A program made the translations under genes and the position numbers. The notes under the pieces were generated by a model that searched no databases, had not been told where the DNA came from, and worked only from the letters and a program-made list of their open reading frames with translations. From contig CAYSHP010000032.1 in the NCBI GenBank assembly GCA_964430875.1, positions 1 to 26,462 on the forward strand: a stretch of DNA of 26,462 bases. Direction: 5' to 3'. Of the stretch, positions 24,003 to 26,462 are shown piece after piece; within the stretch, counting starts at the first letter, position 1, and every line of letters begins with the position of its first letter. The stretch is from M55B127 sp035269185 (GTDB taxonomy: Bacteria > Bacillota > Halanaerobiia > Halanaerobiales > M55B127).

Positions 24003-24018
24003 AATTATCATGATAATT
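24003..24018. promoter_or_regulatory. 16-bp perfect palindrome, candidate operator
   Basis: AATTATCATGATAATT reads the same on both strands. It lies about 23-38 bases downstream of the start expected from the sigma-54 promoter and overlaps the -10 box of a sigma-A-like match (TTGTGA 24026-24031, 16-base spacer, GATAAT 24004-24009, minus strand). Either reading makes it a plausible repressor site for the hydrogenase operon. The protein is unknown; it does not match the usual Rex site. Confidence 0.45.
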
Positions 24019-24050
24019 ATTTTTTTCACAATATCTACACCTATATAATT

Positions 24051-24068
24051 ATGCATTTACTGTGCCAA
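24051..24068 (-). promoter_or_regulatory. Sigma-54 (-24/-12) promoter of the hydrogenase operon
   Basis: Minus strand TTGGCACAGTAAATGCAT has the -24 element TGGCAC and the -12 element ATGCA with the GG and GC exactly at the required distance (consensus TGGCAC-N5-TTGCW). It lies about 186 bases before hydC, just downstream of a gene for a sigma-54 activator and of three inverted repeats that could be its binding sites. Confidence 0.75.
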
Positions 24069-24130
24069 GTTCTATATGTTTGAAAAATAAATTACAAACC
24101 TTGATATAATAAGGAAGTTAGTCATTTTAT

Positions 24131-24163
24131 ACAAAAATAAAAAAAGTCCCTATAAAAGGGACT
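24131..24163 (-). terminator. Rho-independent terminator of the sigma-54 activator gene
   Basis: AGTCCC / GGGACT stem (24145-24150 / 24158-24163) with a 7-base loop, followed on the minus strand by a T-run broken only by single A bases. It separates the activator gene from the hydrogenase operon. Confidence 0.8.
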
Positions 24164-24173
24164 CCTCTAAATA

Positions 24174-24286
24174 ATGCAATAGTGCATCAATATTTATACT
24201 TTTTTTGTACTATATTTTTTTAAACTTTGTGAAATCAAGCATTAAGTTATTAATGCAGTTGCGCATCAATAAATGCATTTTTGCAT
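24174..24286. promoter_or_regulatory. Three inverted repeats, candidate enhancer sites for the sigma-54 activator
   Basis: Three copies of ATGCA-N4-(T/C)GCAT: 24174-24187 (N4 ATAG), 24253-24266 (GTTG, with CGCAT) and 24273-24286 (TTTT). The first two are both followed by CAATA. The last touches the stop codon of the activator gene. They lie about 105-235 bases upstream of the -24/-12 promoter, the usual range for sigma-54 enhancer sites. Confidence 0.6.
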
Positions 24287-26462
24287 TAATGGAAGTACTT
24301 TTTCATCTTCCTAACTATAGTAGATTGATTAACACCTAACATTTCTGCTATTTCATAAGTTGTTTTACCTTCTTTTTTAGCTAATGATATCAATTTCTTT
24401 TCAACTTCATTTACAGCTTCTTTGAGTGGAACGATCTCATTAACTATAATATCTTCTAATTGATTTTTTTGCTCATTGTAATTGAGGTGTTTTTTTACAT
24501 CATCAGCTGTAATTAAAGCACTTTCCTCAGAAGTAACTATTACTCTTTCTAAAAGATTAATCATTTCTCTTACATTTCCAGGCCAACTATAATTTAATAA
24601 TATTTTTTCGACTTCACTGGCAAAACTAATATCTTTATCATATTTTTCACTAAATATTTTTGTATAGTATTCAAACAATGGTATTATATCTTGCGGTCTT
24701 TCAATAAGTGGTGGAATATCTATAGGAATAACATTTAATCTATAAAAGAGATCTTCTCTGAAATTTCCCTTATTAACCATTTCTTTTAAATTTCTATTGG
24801 TAGCAGTAATTAATCTAAAGTCTACCTTAATGGAATCTACTCCCCCGATTCTAGTAACTCTATGTTCTTGGATTACCTGTAATAATTTAACCTGCATATT
24901 TAAAGGCATTTCCCCAATTTCATCTAAAAATAGAGTGCCGTTATTGGCTTTTTCGATTAAACCGGGTTTACCTTCTCTTCTAGCTCCACTAAAAGCACCT
25001 GTCTCATAACCAAATAGTTCTGATTCTAAGAGTCTTTCCGGTATTGCTCCACAGTTAATTTTTACAAATTCTTCTCTATTTTCGTTAAGTTGGTGGATAT
25101 AGCGGGCTACTACTTCTTTTCCTACACCTGAATCTCCCGAGATTAATACTGTTGAGTTTGTATCACCTATTTTTTCAGATATTCTTAAGATCCTTTTCAT
25201 CTGATCTGATTTACATACTATATGAGCCATATCATTATATTTATCATCTTCATTTTCTATAGATAATTTAATTTTAGCATTATCTGAATAATTATTATCA
25301 ACTGCCATATCTAGTTCTTTTATATCTCTTGCATTTACTATAACTTTACTGATATGATCATCTTCTGAAAATATGGGAGTTGCGGTAGTTAATAATCTTT
25401 TTTTATTCGTATTTTGCACAATAGTTATATTTCTTTTTTCTTTAAAAGCTAAAAGCGCTGCAGAAGGATATATGATTTTTTCATCTTCTAATTCATGTAA
25501 TTCCATATTAAGCAGTTGTTTTTCTTTTAAGTTTACCATTTTTAAATAAGCTAAATTTACTCTTTTAACTTTTAGATTATCATTTACTACCAACATTCCA
25601 TCATAAGAAGAATTAATTATACTATCTAACTCTAAATTTAATTCTTTTACATCTTTTACTTCATTCCTTTTTTCATTTAATAAATAGGGTAAACACATTT
25701 CTACTTCAGCCAACCCTTGTGTCACTGCCACAGCCTTATCCTTACATGAATCATATCCACAGGCTCCACAGTTTAAGAGATCATCTTCCGTATATTTATT
25801 GGTCTTAGCTAAGATCTGCCAGATTTCACTTTCACTTGGTTCTTCTAACTTTTGGTAATCTTTTTTAAAGGTGTTTTTATAATCTATTTGCTCAATTAAA
25901 TCTTCTTTGTACTTTAACTGATTATCCTTTTTATCATTCTTTATATATTTATTTACAGCTATTTCTTTTTTGAAATGACTTTTTTCAGTTAAATCTACAC
26001 CGTTTATACAGCCATCACAAAAGAGTGCATCTACAAAGTCAGGCATAATCTCACCTGCAGACATCATTTCAAATAAGGCGTTTAATTTTTTACTTCCTTC
26101 CACTTTTAAATATCTTTCATCTGTATTATTACTTAAAGCTTCTTTTAAACCTCCAGCAATTGGAATTTGTCTGGAAGTAGCATTAATAATAGAAGAAAGT
26201 TCTTGATTATCTTGAGGATTATTTTTTTTATTGTATTTATCAAAGTTTTGCGCAAACATCTCAAAAAATTCTGAATATGTCAATACTCCAACTACTAGCT
26301 CATTATTAACAAACTCAGATTTTTTTGCATGGCAAGGTCCTACCAATACAACTTCTGTATTTTCTTGAAGTGTTAATTCTAAATATCTAACCAGAGCCCC
26401 CATCGGTGATACAATTGGTGCAATATATTTTACTAATTCAGGATAATATTTTCTGATATAAT
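24286..26462 (-). CDS. Sigma-54-dependent activator with [FeFe]-hydrogenase-like sensor, Fe-S motif and PAS domain (partial)
   Basis: The frame runs without a stop past the right edge, so the N terminus is missing; an internal ATG at 26403 is not the start because the residues before it (YYPELVKYIAPIVSP) continue the hydrogenase-like fold. In order: [FeFe]-hydrogenase-like domain with L2-like GPCHAKKSE and L3-like LFCDGCINGVD; an Fe-S motif CGACGYDSC with a fourth Cys (about 25691-25771); a PAS domain; an AAA+ sigma-54 activation domain with Walker A GDSGVGKE, GAFSGA (Ser for Thr in the usual GAFTGA) and FLDEIGEMP; and a C-terminal helix-turn-helix EIAEMLGVNQSTIVRKMKKY of TyrR/Fis kind. It probably senses H2, redox state or oxygen through iron-sulfur centres and activates the hydrogenase operon next door. 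The L1 motif lies outside the window. Confidence 0.93.
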   Translation of the reverse strand, partial: YIRKYYPELVKYIAPIVSPMGALVRYLELTLQENTEVVLVGPCHAKKSEFVNNELVVGVLTYSEFFEMFAQNFDKYNKKNNPQDNQELSSIINATSRQIPIAGGLKEALSNNTDERYLKVEGSKKLNALFEMMSAGEIMPDFVDALFCDGCINGVDLTEKSHFKKEIAVNKYIKNDKKDNQLKYKEDLIEQIDYKNTFKKDYQKLEEPSESEIWQILAKTNKYTEDDLLNCGACGYDSCKDKAVAVTQGLAEVEMCLPYLLNEKRNEVKDVKELNLELDSIINSSYDGMLVVNDNLKVKRVNLAYLKMVNLKEKQLLNMELHELEDEKIIYPSAALLAFKEKRNITIVQNTNKKRLLTTATPIFSEDDHISKVIVNARDIKELDMAVDNNYSDNAKIKLSIENEDDKYNDMAHIVCKSDQMKRILRISEKIGDTNSTVLISGDSGVGKEVVARYIHQLNENREEFVKINCGAIPERLLESELFGYETGAFSGARREGKPGLIEKANNGTLFLDEIGEMPLNMQVKLLQVIQEHRVTRIGGVDSIKVDFRLITATNRNLKEMVNKGNFREDLFYRLNVIPIDIPPLIERPQDIIPLFEYYTKIFSEKYDKDISFASEVEKILLNYSWPGNVREMINLLERVIVTSEESALITADDVKKHLNYNEQKNQLEDIIVNEIVPLKEAVNEVEKKLISLAKKEGKTTYEIAEMLGVNQSTIVRKMKKYFH

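Noticed and set aside
24026..24036. TTGTGA-type half-site as a Rex operator in the hydrogenase leader
   Set aside because: Only one half resembles a Rex site; the partner half is missing here and near 24226, so no Rex operator is claimed.
1..26462. tRNA or rRNA genes, CRISPR arrays and DNA insertion sequences
   Set aside because: No cloverleaf, repeat-spacer array or transposase frame was recognised on either strand by reading; a covariance-model scan was not possible.

Overview
The window looks like chromosomal DNA of a low-GC, strictly anaerobic, fermentative Firmicutes-type bacterium, most likely a halophile of the Halanaerobiales kind. This rests on the AT-rich sequence, the NAD-linked multi-subunit [FeFe]-hydrogenase controlled by Rex-type and sigma-54-type regulators, an osmoprotectant ABC importer, and a substrate-binding protein with a cleavable signal peptide but no lipobox, which fits a cell with a periplasm. 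The lineage is an inference from gene content; no rRNA or tRNA gene lies in the window. Nearly everything is on the minus strand.

Layout from left to right. Positions 1-5364 hold dnaE, a DUF368 membrane protein and pfkA, all minus strand and transcribed in that order. Positions 5473-6100 hold a small plus-strand NifU-like Fe-S protein facing a minus-strand YlbF-family gene, with a hairpin terminator between them. Positions 6169-10836 are a minus-strand operon: a DUF362/ferredoxin protein followed by two tandem SulP-STAS transporter paralogues. Positions 11020-14177 are a betaine/choline importer (ATPase, binding protein, permease), with a terminator-like hairpin in its leader and another hairpin between the binding-protein and permease genes. 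Positions 14296-15520 hold an FmdB-type zinc-ribbon gene, a small membrane protein and a plus-strand thioesterase. Positions 15585-16961 are an RlmD-type rRNA methyltransferase whose 5' end has no usual start codon and appears to start at ATT. Positions 17041-17795 are an ORF-less group II intron lying exactly between the rex terminator and the rlmD promoter.

Positions 17839-23865 form the hydrogenase operon hydC-hydB-hydA-rex (minus strand). HydB is a NuoF-like NADH/FMN subunit fused to a complete GltD/NfnB-like FAD/NAD(P)H oxidoreductase. Upstream, a 420-base regulatory region carries a near-consensus sigma-54 promoter, three copies of an ATGCA-N4-TGCAT-type inverted repeat suited to be enhancer sites, a terminator and a 16-bp perfect palindrome. 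The window ends inside a sigma-54 activator whose sensory part combines a [FeFe]-hydrogenase-like domain, an Fe-S motif and a PAS domain.

The most interesting whole is this last region. It reads as a self-contained circuit in which a hydrogenase-like iron-sulfur sensor fused to a sigma-54 activator could switch on a hydrogenase operon through the repeats and the -24/-12 promoter, while Rex, the last gene of the same operon, could add NADH/NAD+ feedback. The fused HydB suggests that the enzyme may handle a second nicotinamide pool. These functional links are inferences from sequence and position.
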